DNA from: Novosphingobium sp.
GTDB lineage: Bacteria; Pseudomonadota; Alphaproteobacteria; Sphingomonadales; Sphingomonadaceae
DNA: 64,000 nucleotides
Direction of reading: 5' to 3'
Assembly: GCF_030696665.1 (NCBI RefSeq)
Contig: NZ_JAUYRV010000014.1
Span: forward strand, 1-64,000
Translations under genes and position numbers: made by a program
Part shown: one piece after another, positions 52,239 to 60,262 of the stretch
How the letters are laid out: each line of letters begins with the position of its first letter
Position numbering within the stretch: the stretch's first letter is position 1
The notes under the pieces: generated by a model
Seen by the model: the letters and a program-made list of their open reading frames with translations, nothing else
Told to the model about the DNA's origin: nothing
Database searches by the model: none

Positions 52239-52616
52239 TCAGCGCACCAGCATCGGGCCGAGCGGCTGTCCGGCGAAGAGATGGACGTGCAGGTGCGGCA
52301 CTTCCTGATGGCTGTCGGTGCCGGTGTTGGCGAGCAGGCGATAGCCCGGCGCAACCAGTCCCAGATCACGCGCCACCTTGCCCACGGCGCGAACGAATCC
52401 CGCAATTTCAGCTTCGGAGGCCTTGGCGGAGAAATCATCCCAGCACACATAGGCGCCCTTGGGGATCACCAGCACATGCGTTGGCGCCTGCGGGTTGATG
52501 TCATGGAACGCCAGCGCAAAGTCGTCTTCATAGACAGTGCGGTTGGGGATTTCCCCGCGCAGGATTTTCGCGAAAATGTTCTGGTCATCATAGGGAAGCG
52601 TGGCGTCAACGGCCAT
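52239..52616 (-). CDS. HIT-family nucleotide hydrolase (HINT type)
   Basis: ATG 52616 gives 125 residues. DDQNIFAKILRGEIPNRTVY is the typical N-terminus and HLHVH (108-112) is the histidine triad. It cleaves nucleotide phosphoramidates such as AMP-lysine. It starts one base after the hisE stop, and such HIT genes often end the his cluster in this group. Confidence 0.92.
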   Translation of the reverse strand: MAVDATLPYDDQNIFAKILRGEIPNRTVYEDDFALAFHDINPQAPTHVLVIPKGAYVCWDDFSAKASEAEIAGFVRAVGKVARDLGLVAPGYRLLANTGTDSHQEVPHLHVHLFAGQPLGPMLVR

Positions 52617-52617
52617 G

Positions 52618-52941
52618 TCAGCTGCTCCTGCTGGCTTTTTCGGCGATACCTGAAGTGCCTTCGCGGCGTTCGAGTTCCGCCAGCACATCGGCCAGCGGCA
52701 CGTCCTTGGCCGATAGCAGCACCATCAGGTGAAAGATCAGGTCTGCCGCCTCACCCACCAATTCCTGCCGGTCTCCGACGAGCGCGGCGATGACGGTTTC
52801 GGTGCCCTCCTCGCCCACTTTCTGCGCGATCTTGGCGATGCCTTTGGCGTTGAGCTTGGCCACATAGCTGGCAGACGGATCGCCCGCGCGGCGCTGGGCT
52901 ATCGTGGCTTCAAGCCGGGCGAGAGTGTCACCGTGTTCCAT
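52618..52941 (-). CDS. hisE: Phosphoribosyl-ATP pyrophosphatase
   Basis: 107 residues. The all-alpha NTP-PPase motif is KVGEEGTETVIAAL and GEAADLIFHLMVLL, with the EExxE...ExxD metal ligands. It performs the second step of histidine synthesis. Separate hisE (not fused to hisI) is usual in alphaproteobacteria. It is separated from hisF by a repeat and a 54-residue gene. Confidence 0.93.
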   Translation of the reverse strand: MEHGDTLARLEATIAQRRAGDPSASYVAKLNAKGIAKIAQKVGEEGTETVIAALVGDRQELVGEAADLIFHLMVLLSAKDVPLADVLAELERREGTSGIAEKASRSS

Positions 52942-53043
52942 GCCGCCCGCAATGGCGCGGATGGGGGGCTATGGTCAAGTGGCGGCGCTTTACCCGACAT
53001 TCGCCACTCCCACGCTCAATATCGTCATTCCAGTGCGCACGAT

Positions 53044-53140
53044 CGTCATTCCCGCGCAGGCGGGAATCCAGTCAAACAAAAAAGCCGTCGCAAAGCGACG
53101 ACTCTTTGGGGGCTGGATTCCCGCCTGCGCGGGAATGACG
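53044..53140. repeat. 97-bp element with 28-bp inverted arms (CGTCATTCCCGCGCAGGCGGG type)
   Basis: Arms at 53044-53071 and 53113-53140 are perfectly complementary over 28 bases. The centre contains a second small hairpin (GTCGC AAA GCGAC) with flanking A and T runs, like a terminator. It stands between the PEP-CTERM miniprotein gene and hisE, where it could reduce read-through. Confidence 0.8.
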
Positions 53141-53151
53141 ATGGGTAAACC

Positions 53152-53316
53152 TTACCCCCGCCGCTTGGCGATCTGGCGGCCGACGATCAGGCCGACCACG
53201 CCCAGCGCGAACAGCGCGCCATCGGTCGGCTCAGGAATTGAAATGCCGCTCGACTGCGCAAAAGCGGGCGTAGCCGACGCAATGGCGAGGAGAAGAGAGG
53301 AAACCAGACGAACCAC
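53152..53316 (-). CDS. 54-residue miniprotein: signal peptide fused to a PEP-CTERM-like sorting signal
   Basis: The GTG at 53316 is the only start in this frame (a stop codon lies six codons upstream). The chain begins VVRLVSSLLLAIASATPAFA, a signal peptide with an AxA site. What remains is QSSGISIPEPTDGALFALGV followed by VGLIVGRQIAKRRG: a PEP motif, a hydrophobic segment and a basic tail, the three parts of a PEP-CTERM sorting signal. There is almost no mature domain between them. It lies between hisF and hisE on the same strand. The ribosome binding site is weak (AAGG at a long distance). Confidence 0.65.
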   Translation of the reverse strand: MVRLVSSLLLAIASATPAFAQSSGISIPEPTDGALFALGVVGLIVGRQIAKRRG

Positions 53317-53415
53317 AGGACAGACGACCTTGCATTAGTTAATGCGCCTCCCCTGCCAGAACGCGTGATTCGGTAATATCCCTTATATCAGATGGTTAAT
53401 GCCCCATCTTGGGAC

Positions 53416-54177
53416 TCAAGATCGTGCGGGCAGCCCGGCAGCCCGCAATGCGGCGTGCGCTTCGGCAATCGAATGTGTGCCGAAGTGGAAGATCGAAGCT
53501 GCCAGCACCGCGCTGGCATGGCCTTTGGTTACACCTTCAACCAGATGATCCAGCGAGCCGACGCCGCCGCTGGCAATCACCGGCACCGGCACCGCATCGG
53601 CAATTATGCGGGTCAGTTCAAGATCATAGCCCTGCTTCGTGCCGTCGCCATCCATCGAGGTGACGAGCAGTTCGCCCGCACCCAATATGGCGAGGTTCAC
53701 CGCATGGGCCAGCGCATCGATGCCGGTGGCCTTGCGCCCGCCGTGGGTGAAGATTTCCCACTTGCCGGGTGCTACCCTGCGCGCATCGACCGATCCGACC
53801 ACGCATTGCGCGCCGAACTTCTCGGCAATGTCACGCACCAGTTCGGGCCGGGCCACGGCGGCGGAATTGACGGCCACCTTGTCAGCCCCGGCGAGCAGCA
53901 ACGCGCGCGCGTCTTCCACGGCCCGCACTCCGCCACCAACCGTCAGCGGCATGAAGCAGACCTCCGCGGTGCGCGCGACCACATCGAGCAGCGTGCCGCG
54001 CCCTTCGTGCGTCGCGGAAATATCAAGAAAGCACAGTTCATCCGCGCCCGCTTTGTCATAGGCGCGCGCCTGCTCCACGGGATCGCCCGCATCGCGCAGA
54101 TCGACAAAGTTCACGCCCTTGACCACGCGGCCATCGCGGACATCGAGGCAGGGGATGACGCGGACGCGGACGGTCAC
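53416..54177 (-). CDS. hisF: Imidazole glycerol phosphate synthase cyclase subunit
   Basis: 253 residues from GTG 54177, the usual length, beginning [20 protein letters not shown]. The (beta-alpha)8 barrel has [20 protein letters not shown] and [15 protein letters not shown] with the two catalytic Asp positions. GTG 54177 is preferred over ATG 54183 because a strong GGGGAGG (54184-54190) is then six bases away. That sequence is the terminal part of the repeat at 54182-54320, so the repeat supplies the ribosome binding site. Confidence 0.93.
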   Translation of the reverse strand: MTVRVRVIPCLDVRDGRVVKGVNFVDLRDAGDPVEQARAYDKAGADELCFLDISATHEGRGTLLDVVARTAEVCFMPLTVGGGVRAVEDARALLLAGADKVAVNSAAVARPELVRDIAEKFGAQCVVGSVDARRVAPGKWEIFTHGGRKATGIDALAHAVNLAILGAGELLVTSMDGDGTKQGYDLELTRIIADAVPVPVIASGGVGSLDHLVEGVTKGHASAVLAASIFHFGTHSIAEAHAALRAAGLPARS

Positions 54178-54181
54178 AACC

Positions 54182-54320
54182 ATCCTCCCCGGCACGGGGA
54201 GGGGGACCATGCGTAGCATGGTGGAGGGGGGGCTGCGTCAAAGTGCGCGACCGAGGTTCCGAGTGGACGAGAGCCCCCTCCACCACCTGCGGCGGTCCCC
54301 CTCCCCGTACCGGGGAGGAT
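54182..54320. repeat. 139-bp MITE-like element with 27-bp terminal inverted repeats between hisA and hisF
   Basis: The termini at 54182-54208 and 54294-54320 match in 26 of 27 positions in inverted orientation (ATCCTCCCCGG...GGGGGACC). Inner arms GGTGGAGGGGG and CCCCCTCCACC form a second stem. There is no coding capacity. It fills the hisA-hisF gap almost completely, ending 5 bases before the hisF GTG. Confidence 0.85.
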
Positions 54321-54337
54321 CGTGTGCGAAATCACGC

Positions 54338-55063
54338 TCACGCCTCAGCCATCGCAATAGCCGCCGCCAGATCGAGCCGACCTTCGAACAGCGCACGACC
54401 GGTGATGACGCCCTCGATCCCGTCGACTTCGTGAATCTTGAGCATACGAATATCATCGATGCCCTTCACCCCGCCGCTGGCGATGACCGGAATATCCACA
54501 CGGCGTGCCAGTTCGACCGTCGCATCAAGGTTCACGCCCTTGAGCAGGCCATCGCGGCCGATGTCGGTGAACAGCAGGCTGGCAACGCCCGCATCCTCGA
54601 ACCGGCGGGCGAGGTCGACCACTTCGACGTCGGACACATCGGCCCAACCCTCGGTCGCAACCATGCCATCGCGCGCATCGACCGCGACGACGATCCCGCC
54701 CGGAAACTCCTTGGCCATGTCCTTGACGAACTGCGGGTCTTTCAGCGCAGCCGTGCCCATCACGACGCGGGCAACGCCAAGGTCGAACCAACCGGTCACC
54801 GCCTCGCGCGTGCGGATGCCGCCGCCAAGTTGAACGTGACCGTCGAATGCCTTGAGAATGCCCTCCACAGCCTCGCGGTTCTCTGCCCGGCCTGCAAAAG
54901 AACCATCGAGATCAACGACATGGAGGAACTGACTGCCCGCCTGTGCGAACAGCGTGGCCTGATGCGCCGGGTTGTCGCCATAGACCGTCGCGCGGTCCAT
55001 GTCGCCTTCTGCAAGGCGGACGACTTGCCCGCCCTTGAGATCGATGGCCGGGAAAACGATCAT
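54338..55063 (-). CDS. hisA: ProFAR isomerase (phosphoribosylformimino-AICAR-P isomerase)
   Basis: ATG 55063 gives 241 residues beginning MIVFPAIDLKGGQVVRLAEG, the catalytic Asp8 segment. DIGRDGLLKGVNLDATVELA holds the second catalytic Asp. The barrel protein is homologous to HisF and opens the ribose ring of ProFAR. It starts four bases after hisH. Confidence 0.95.
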   Translation of the reverse strand: MIVFPAIDLKGGQVVRLAEGDMDRATVYGDNPAHQATLFAQAGSQFLHVVDLDGSFAGRAENREAVEGILKAFDGHVQLGGGIRTREAVTGWFDLGVARVVMGTAALKDPQFVKDMAKEFPGGIVVAVDARDGMVATEGWADVSDVEVVDLARRFEDAGVASLLFTDIGRDGLLKGVNLDATVELARRVDIPVIASGGVKGIDDIRMLKIHEVDGIEGVITGRALFEGRLDLAAAIAMAEA

Positions 55064-55067
55064 AGAA

Positions 55068-55697
55068 TCAGGGCTTCCATTCAAGAAAACGGGCGAGCAG
55101 CGCAAGGCCGTAAGCCTGGCTCTTTTCCGGGTGGAACTGCACACCGAGGATATTGTCACGCGCCACAGCAGCGACAATTCCGCCGCCGTGATCGCTCATC
55201 GCCGCCACGTGCGCGCCTTGTTCTGGCACGAAGTGGTAGGAGTGGAGAAAGTAGGCCTCGCCCGCGTCGAGCAGTTCCGCAGCCCCGGTGTGGGGCATCG
55301 GGGCAACATCGTTCCAGCCCATGTGCGGGACTTTGATCGTGGAGTCGGCCGGTTCGATCACGCGCACTTCACCGCCGATCCAGCCAAGGCCATCGGTGAC
55401 GCCATGCTCAACGCCGCGATCGGCAAGCAATTGCATTCCCACGCAAATTCCAAGGAACGGGGCGCCGCCAACCAGCACGCGCTCCTCCATCGCCTCGACC
55501 AATCCTGAAACGCACCTAAGAGCACCTACGCACGCTTTAAACGCACCAACACCCGGCAAAACGATGCGATCAGCGGCACGAACGACACTGGGATCAGCGG
55601 TAACAACAACGCCCTGCGCGCCTGCCGCTTTCAGCGCGTTTTCGACCGAGCGGATATTGCCCGCGCCGTAATCGACCAGCGCGAGCGTCTCAGCCAC
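55068..55697 (-). CDS. hisH: Imidazole glycerol phosphate synthase glutaminase subunit
   Basis: GTG 55697 gives 209 residues starting [20 protein letters not shown]. The class I amidotransferase triad appears as GICVGMQ (Cys) and GVQFHPEKS (His, Glu). It feeds ammonia to HisF. The start overlaps the hisB end by eight bases. Confidence 0.95.
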   Translation of the reverse strand: MAETLALVDYGAGNIRSVENALKAAGAQGVVVTADPSVVRAADRIVLPGVGAFKACVGALRCVSGLVEAMEERVLVGGAPFLGICVGMQLLADRGVEHGVTDGLGWIGGEVRVIEPADSTIKVPHMGWNDVAPMPHTGAAELLDAGEAYFLHSYHFVPEQGAHVAAMSDHGGGIVAAVARDNILGVQFHPEKSQAYGLALLARFLEWKP

Positions 55698-56283
55698 CGA
55701 GGATGCCCTTGGTGGAGGGCACCGCATCGGCTTTGCGCGGATCGATGGCGATGGCCTGCCGCATCGCGCGGGCAAAGCCTTTGTAGATGCCTTCGATGAT
55801 GTGGTGGTTGTTCGAACCGTAAAGGCTTTCGATGTGCAACGTGATCCCGGCGGCCTGCGAAATCGAGGCGAACCAGTGTTCGAACAGTTCGGTGTCCATC
55901 TCGCCAAGGCGCGGCTGGGTGAACGCGGCTTTCCACACCAGCACCGGGCGGCCCGAAATGTCGAGCGCGACGCGGCTCAGCGCCTCGTCCATCGGCGAAT
56001 AGGTGTGGCCGTAGCGGGTGATGCCCTTTTTATCGCCCAGCGCCTGCGCAATCGCCTGCCCCAGCGCGATGGCGCTGTCTTCGGTGGTGTGGTGCTGATC
56101 GACGTGCAGATCGCCCTTCACGCGGCATTCCACATCGATCAGCGAGTGGCGGCTGAACTGTTCGATCATGTGATCGAGAAAGCCGATGCCGGTCTCCACC
56201 TTGTAGGTGCCCGTGCCATCGAGGTTTACCGACACGGCAATGTCGGTTTCCTCGGTCCTTCGCGTGATCGATCCGGTGCGCAT
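55690..56283 (-). CDS. hisB: Imidazoleglycerol-phosphate dehydratase (monofunctional)
   Basis: 197 residues with the duplicated Mn-binding motifs [16 protein letters not shown] and [17 protein letters not shown], and [16 protein letters not shown]. There is no fused phosphatase domain, as in most alphaproteobacteria. It is first of the hisB-H-A-F-E run. Its start is 85 bases from the divergent sspB. Confidence 0.96.
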   Translation of the reverse strand: MRTGSITRRTEETDIAVSVNLDGTGTYKVETGIGFLDHMIEQFSRHSLIDVECRVKGDLHVDQHHTTEDSAIALGQAIAQALGDKKGITRYGHTYSPMDEALSRVALDISGRPVLVWKAAFTQPRLGEMDTELFEHWFASISQAAGITLHIESLYGSNNHHIIEGIYKGFARAMRQAIAIDPRKADAVPSTKGILGG

Positions 56284-56368
56284 GGCAAGCGCCTATACGC
56301 CCCTCTTCTTGAGAATCAATCACCGTCCCTACTTGACCCACGCGGCCTGTGCGGTCAGGTGTGGCGGC

Positions 56369-56866
56369 ATGAGCGATGCACCCGACAGCCTGATCCCCTA
56401 TGACGAAATCGTGCAGGAGGCCCTGCGCGCCGTTGTTGGCCGGGTGTTGGGCCAGGTGGCGACCACGGGTGGCGGCCTGCCCGGCACGCATCATTTCTAT
56501 ATTACCTTCAAGACCGGCGCCCCCGGTGTGGACATTCCGCAGCGTTTGCGGGAGCGGTTCCCCGATGAAATGACCATCGTCCTGCAGAACAAGTTCTGGG
56601 ATTTGAAAGTGGACGTGGACCACTTCAGTGTGGGCCTTTCGTTCAACCAGATCCCTTCGACGCTGGTGATTCCATTCTCTGCCATCACCGCGTTTGTTGA
56701 TCCGGCGGTGGATTTCGGTCTGCAGTTCCAGGCTGTTGTGGATGATGAGGCCGAGCCGGTGGAGCAGGCTGAAAACGATTCGCCGGAACAAGCCGACAAA
56801 CCCGCCGTTGAACGTGCCGATGACGGATCGAATGTTGTCACCGTGGATTTCGGCAAGAAGAAGTAA
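56369..56866 (+). CDS. sspB: SspB-like ClpXP adaptor (alpha-proteobacterial type)
   Basis: 165 residues. The core LIPYDEIVQEALRAVVGRVL, HHFYITFKTGAPGVDIPQRL and QNKFWDLKVDVDHFSVGLSF match the alpha-type SspB fold. The acidic linker and conserved end NVVTVDFGKKK fit the ClpX-docking tail. It delivers ssrA-tagged and other substrates to ClpXP. It is divergent from hisB. Confidence 0.92.
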   Translation: MSDAPDSLIPYDEIVQEALRAVVGRVLGQVATTGGGLPGTHHFYITFKTGAPGVDIPQRLRERFPDEMTIVLQNKFWDLKVDVDHFSVGLSFNQIPSTLVIPFSAITAFVDPAVDFGLQFQAVVDDEAEPVEQAENDSPEQADKPAVERADDGSNVVTVDFGKKK

Positions 56867-56900
56867 GGGCCGCACTGGCCCGCTGGCAAAAGGCTTGGGC

Positions 56901-57293
56901 ATGACGAAGAGTGGCAAGAAGGTAATTGCAGCGGCCAAGACCGTCGCCAGCAAGGTGCCTGCCCCCAGCCCCAACCCGATGACCAACCTGATTCTGGCCG
57001 ATATCGCCCTGCGTGCCGGTGGCGCGCTGTTGCGGCGTGGTGTGGAAAAAGGGCTTGTCGGCGGTGCAATGGGTGCAACAAAGGCCGGGCGGATTATCAA
57101 GGGCCGCTCGATGATGCAGACGCTGGTTGGCACGGCGCTCGCCAGAGTAGCAACGCGCTCCGTGCCGGGCGCCATTGTGGTGGGCGGCGGGCTGGTGGCC
57201 AAATCGCTTTATGACCGCAACCAGAAGCGCAAGGCCAAGGCCGTGGGCGCAGCCGCCATCGAGGATCAGGCCGAGCGCGGCGAAGCCGACTGA
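56901..57293 (+). CDS. Conserved hypothetical protein with hydrophobic segments (130 aa)
   Basis: ATG 56901, 34 bases after sspB. Basic and Ala-rich, with two moderately hydrophobic Gly-rich stretches (LILADIALRAGGALLRRGVE and RSVPGAIVVGGGLVAKSLYD) and a Lys/Arg segment NQKRKAKA. It may be membrane-associated. No family recognised. It probably shares a transcript with sspB and perhaps gmk. Confidence 0.7.
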   Translation: MTKSGKKVIAAAKTVASKVPAPSPNPMTNLILADIALRAGGALLRRGVEKGLVGGAMGATKAGRIIKGRSMMQTLVGTALARVATRSVPGAIVVGGGLVAKSLYDRNQKRKAKAVGAAAIEDQAERGEAD

Positions 57294-57349
57294 TCAGGTT
57301 GGAGTGATCCACACTTGACCGGGCGGGAACCCTTGCGGCACTAGCGCGC

Positions 57350-58015
57350 ATGGCACCTGCATCTGCGCACAGCGAATCCCACGAAGACGACACCCTGCAC
57401 CGCCGGGGCCTCATGCTGATTCTGTCTTCGCCATCGGGCGCGGGCAAGACGACCATTGCCCGCAAGCTGCTGGAAGAAGACAGCGAGATTGCCGCATCGG
57501 TATCGGTCACCACGCGGCCCATCCGCGAAGGTGAAGTTGATGGCCGGGACTATTACTTCGTCGACAAGGCCGAGTTCGACCGCATGGTTGATGAGGGCGA
57601 GTTCTATGAATGGGCGGTCGTGTTCGGCAATTGCTATGGCACGCCCAAGGCCCGCATTCGTGACCGGCTGAAATCGGGCGGCGATGTGCTGTTCGACATC
57701 GACTGGCAGGGCACACAGCAACTGTATCAAAAGGCGCAGGCCGATGTGGTGCGCGTGTTCATTCTGCCGCCCAGCCTTGAAGAATTGCACCGCCGCCTGA
57801 CCGGGCGTGGCACTGACAGCGCCGAAGTGATCGCTGCCCGCATGGCCCGCGCACAGGCGGAAATCAGCCACTGGGATGGATACGACTACGTTGTGATCAA
57901 TGACGACGTTGAAGGCTGCTTTGACAATGTGCGCGAGATTCTGGCGGCGGAGCGGATGAAGCGCACGCGGCAGACGGGGTTGATCGATTTCGTGCGTGGT
58001 TTGATGCGGGGGTAG
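57350..58015 (+). CDS. gmk: Guanylate kinase
   Basis: 221 residues. LILSSPSGAGKTTIARKL is the P-loop (Lys33). SVTTRPIREGEVDGRDYYFV is the GMP-binding block, and FDIDWQGTQQL and VFILPPSLEELHRRL are further conserved segments. It phosphorylates GMP to GDP. The N-terminus is about 20 residues longer than in E. coli; a GTG or later start is possible. Confidence 0.95.
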   Translation: MAPASAHSESHEDDTLHRRGLMLILSSPSGAGKTTIARKLLEEDSEIAASVSVTTRPIREGEVDGRDYYFVDKAEFDRMVDEGEFYEWAVVFGNCYGTPKARIRDRLKSGGDVLFDIDWQGTQQLYQKAQADVVRVFILPPSLEELHRRLTGRGTDSAEVIAARMARAQAEISHWDGYDYVVINDDVEGCFDNVREILAAERMKRTRQTGLIDFVRGLMRG

Positions 58016-58032
58016 TGGTTGAGGAACTATGC

Positions 58033-58182
58033 GTCCCCGCGCAGGCGGGGACCTCAGGCCTTTTACGCTGACCTTCCGTCAACCGCCTGAGGCCCCCGCC
58101 TTCGCGGGGGAGCAGGATAGTTCTTGTAATCCCCCCTCTCGCAAGCGGGAGGGGTCGGGGGTGGGCATGGCGCAAAGCGCCA
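58033..58182. repeat. Composite palindromic element B (same family as 35905-36073)
   Basis: The first part (58033-58111) has arms TCCCCGCGCAGGCGGGGACCT and AGGCCCCCGCCTTCGCGGGG around a centre with TTTTACGCTGACCTTC. The second part (about 58130-58182) has CCCTCTCGCAAGCGGGAGGG, GGGGGTGGG and CGCAAAGCGC. It fills the convergent gap between gmk and an SDR gene and reaches the SDR stop codon. Confidence 0.75.
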
Positions 58183-58986
58183 TCAATGCCCGCTGGGATC
58201 AATCGCGTTGTCAGGAATCCAGCCGTTGACGATGCCGCCATCGATGGGGAGCGGTGTGCCCACCACATAATCGCCCGCGCGGCTGGCGAGGAAGATTGCG
58301 CCGCCGGCCATGTCTTCGATGGTGCCGATCCGTTTTGACGGAATGCCCTTCGCCGAACCTTCAGGATTCTTTGCCGCAGCCTTGTTCATTTCCGAAGGGA
58401 AAGCGCCGGGGCAGATGCAACTGACGACGATGTTGTCGCGGATCAGGCGCGCAGCCATGCGCTTGGTCAACTGGATGACCGCTGCCTTTGACGCCTGATA
58501 GCTGTAGGTTTCCCACGGATTGAGGCGCATGCCATCAACCGAGGCGATGTTGATGACCTTGGCGGGCTGCCCGCTGGCCGCGGCGGCCATCAGCAGGCCG
58601 TGCAGCTTTTGCGTGAGGAAAAACGGAGTCTTGACGTTCAGGTCCATGACCTTGTCCCAGCCGACTTCGGGAAAGTCCTCAAAATTTGCGCCCCACGCCA
58701 CGCCTGCATTGTTGACGAGAATGTCGATCTTGTCCTCACGCGTGGCCAAATCGGCGGCGAGCTGTTCGATCCCGGCGACGTTCGAAATGTCACCGGCGAT
58801 GGCGATGCAGCGTTCGCCCAGACGTGCAGCGGTTTCCTCGACCACGGACACCTTGCGCGCAGTGATATAGACGCGGGCGCAGCCGGCCGCGATAAAGCCC
58901 TCGGCGATCATCTCGCCAATGCCGCGCGATCCGCCGGTGACGACCGCGACGCGGCCTTCAAGGCTGAAGAGTTTGCTGAAATCCAT
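58183..58986 (-). CDS. Short-chain dehydrogenase/reductase (SDR)
   Basis: 267 residues of classical SDR type: TGGSRGIG cofactor motif near residue 17, NNAG motif, catalytic Ser in NIASVDGM, and Tyr-x3-Lys in YSYQASKAAV. The substrate cannot be read. It stands at the edge of a block with two acyl-CoA dehydrogenases, another SDR and a transporter, suggesting oxidation of an alcohol or hydroxyacyl intermediate. Confidence 0.9.
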   Translation of the reverse strand: MDFSKLFSLEGRVAVVTGGSRGIGEMIAEGFIAAGCARVYITARKVSVVEETAARLGERCIAIAGDISNVAGIEQLAADLATREDKIDILVNNAGVAWGANFEDFPEVGWDKVMDLNVKTPFFLTQKLHGLLMAAAASGQPAKVINIASVDGMRLNPWETYSYQASKAAVIQLTKRMAARLIRDNIVVSCICPGAFPSEMNKAAAKNPEGSAKGIPSKRIGTIEDMAGGAIFLASRAGDYVVGTPLPIDGGIVNGWIPDNAIDPSGH

Positions 58987-59030
58987 GTGCTGTTCCCTTC
59001 CGGCCTTGTTTTCCGGCCGTTGTGCGTGCG

Positions 59031-59104
59031 TCCTTCGACAGGCTCAGGACGAGCGGATCTGGAGTAAAACCAAAGTCCGCTCATGCTGAGCCTGTCGAAG
59101 CATC
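59031..59104. repeat. Inverted pair of REP units
   Basis: TCCTTCGACAGGCTCAGGAC (59031-59050, continuing GAGCGG) and CCGCTCATGCTGAGCCTGTC (59077-59096, continuing GAAG) face each other and can form a hairpin of about 24 base pairs. They lie between the SDR gene and the acyl-CoA dehydrogenase gene on the same strand, so they may set off the two transcripts. Confidence 0.75.
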
Positions 59105-59119
59105 ACGCGCTACGCCAGA

Positions 59120-60259
59120 TCAATAGCCGCTGAGCTGGGCCACGCGTTCGGCGTGGTAGTATTGGTCGCCCATGAATTCAGACAGCGAGCGGTCGCGCTT
59201 CATGTAGAGGCCGATGTCGTATTCGTCGGTCATGCCGACGCCGCCGTGCATCTGGACACCTTCGCGGACCGACAGGTTGCAGGCCTTGGCGGCCTTGGCC
59301 TTGGCGACCGAGACCATCAGGTCGGCCTTCTCCGAATTGCCATCGAGCAGCTGCTGCGCCTTGATCACGGCGGCTTCAGCGATTTCGAGTTCGGAATAAA
59401 GGTGCGCAGCGCGGTGCTGGAGGGCCTGGAATTCACCGATCAGCTGGCCGAACTGCTTGCGCGTTTTCAGGTAGGCGGTGGTGATGTCGAAAGCGCCCTG
59501 CCCCACACCGGTCAGTTCAGCCGCAGCACCGATGCGGCCTGCGTTGATGACCTTGTTCAGCAGTGCGCGCCCGCCGTCGACTTCGCCGATCACGCAATCG
59601 CCATCGAGTTCGACATTGTCGAACGTGATATTGCTGGCCATTGCACTGTCAACCAGGCGCAGGTTTTCGTGGGAGACTCCTGATGCGTCCTTGGGCACGG
59701 CGAACAGCGTAATGCCGTCTGCATCATTGTCGCTGCCCGAAGTGCGCGCGGCGACGATGATCGCGTCTGCCGACGCCCCCTGCACGACGAACGCCTTGCG
59801 GCCCTGCAAACGGAAGCCGTTTCCGGCCTTTTCGGCCTTGCACGCGATCCGTTCGGGGCGATGCTTGGGGCCTTCGTCAATCGCCAGCGCAAGCACGCTA
59901 TCGCCTGCGAGCACGCCGGGGAGCCAGCGGCCACGCAGGTCTTCCGAACCGCCCGAAAGCGCGGTGACGCCCATGACCGAGGTCGTCAGGAACGGCGACG
60001 GGGTGAGATTGCGGCCGATTTCGCGCAGCACGATCCCGGCTTCGACATGGCCCATCGCAAGGCCGCCGTCAGCCTCGGCCGCCAGCATACCGGTGAGGCC
60101 CATTTCGGCAAACTGCTTCCACAGGGCGTGGCCGAAGCCATCCTGACAATTAATGTCGCGGAAGTGGCGCAACTGCTGCTTGATCGCACCTTCATCGGCC
60201 ATGAAGCCAGTGACGGTATCGGCCAGCATGGCCTGATCTTCGGTGTGGTAAAGGGGCAT
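59120..60259 (-). CDS. Acyl-CoA dehydrogenase family protein (subunit 2 of a pair)
   Basis: 379 residues. It has an acyl-CoA dehydrogenase fold with the C-terminal blocks TRKQFGQLIGEFQALQHRAA and GVQMHGGVGMTDEYDIGLYM. The N-terminal half is less typical (LRHFRDINCQDGFGHALWKQ). It begins 3 bases after the 60263 gene, so the two are translated together. Adjacent non-identical ACADs often form heterotetramers in sterol, bile-acid and terpenoid side-chain degradation, sharing FAD sites. The substrate is unproven. Confidence 0.88.
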   Translation of the reverse strand: MPLYHTEDQAMLADTVTGFMADEGAIKQQLRHFRDINCQDGFGHALWKQFAEMGLTGMLAAEADGGLAMGHVEAGIVLREIGRNLTPSPFLTTSVMGVTALSGGSEDLRGRWLPGVLAGDSVLALAIDEGPKHRPERIACKAEKAGNGFRLQGRKAFVVQGASADAIIVAARTSGSDNDADGITLFAVPKDASGVSHENLRLVDSAMASNITFDNVELDGDCVIGEVDGGRALLNKVINAGRIGAAAELTGVGQGAFDITTAYLKTRKQFGQLIGEFQALQHRAAHLYSELEIAEAAVIKAQQLLDGNSEKADLMVSVAKAKAAKACNLSVREGVQMHGGVGMTDEYDIGLYMKRDRSLSEFMGDQYYHAERVAQLSGY

Positions 60260-60262
60260 CGA

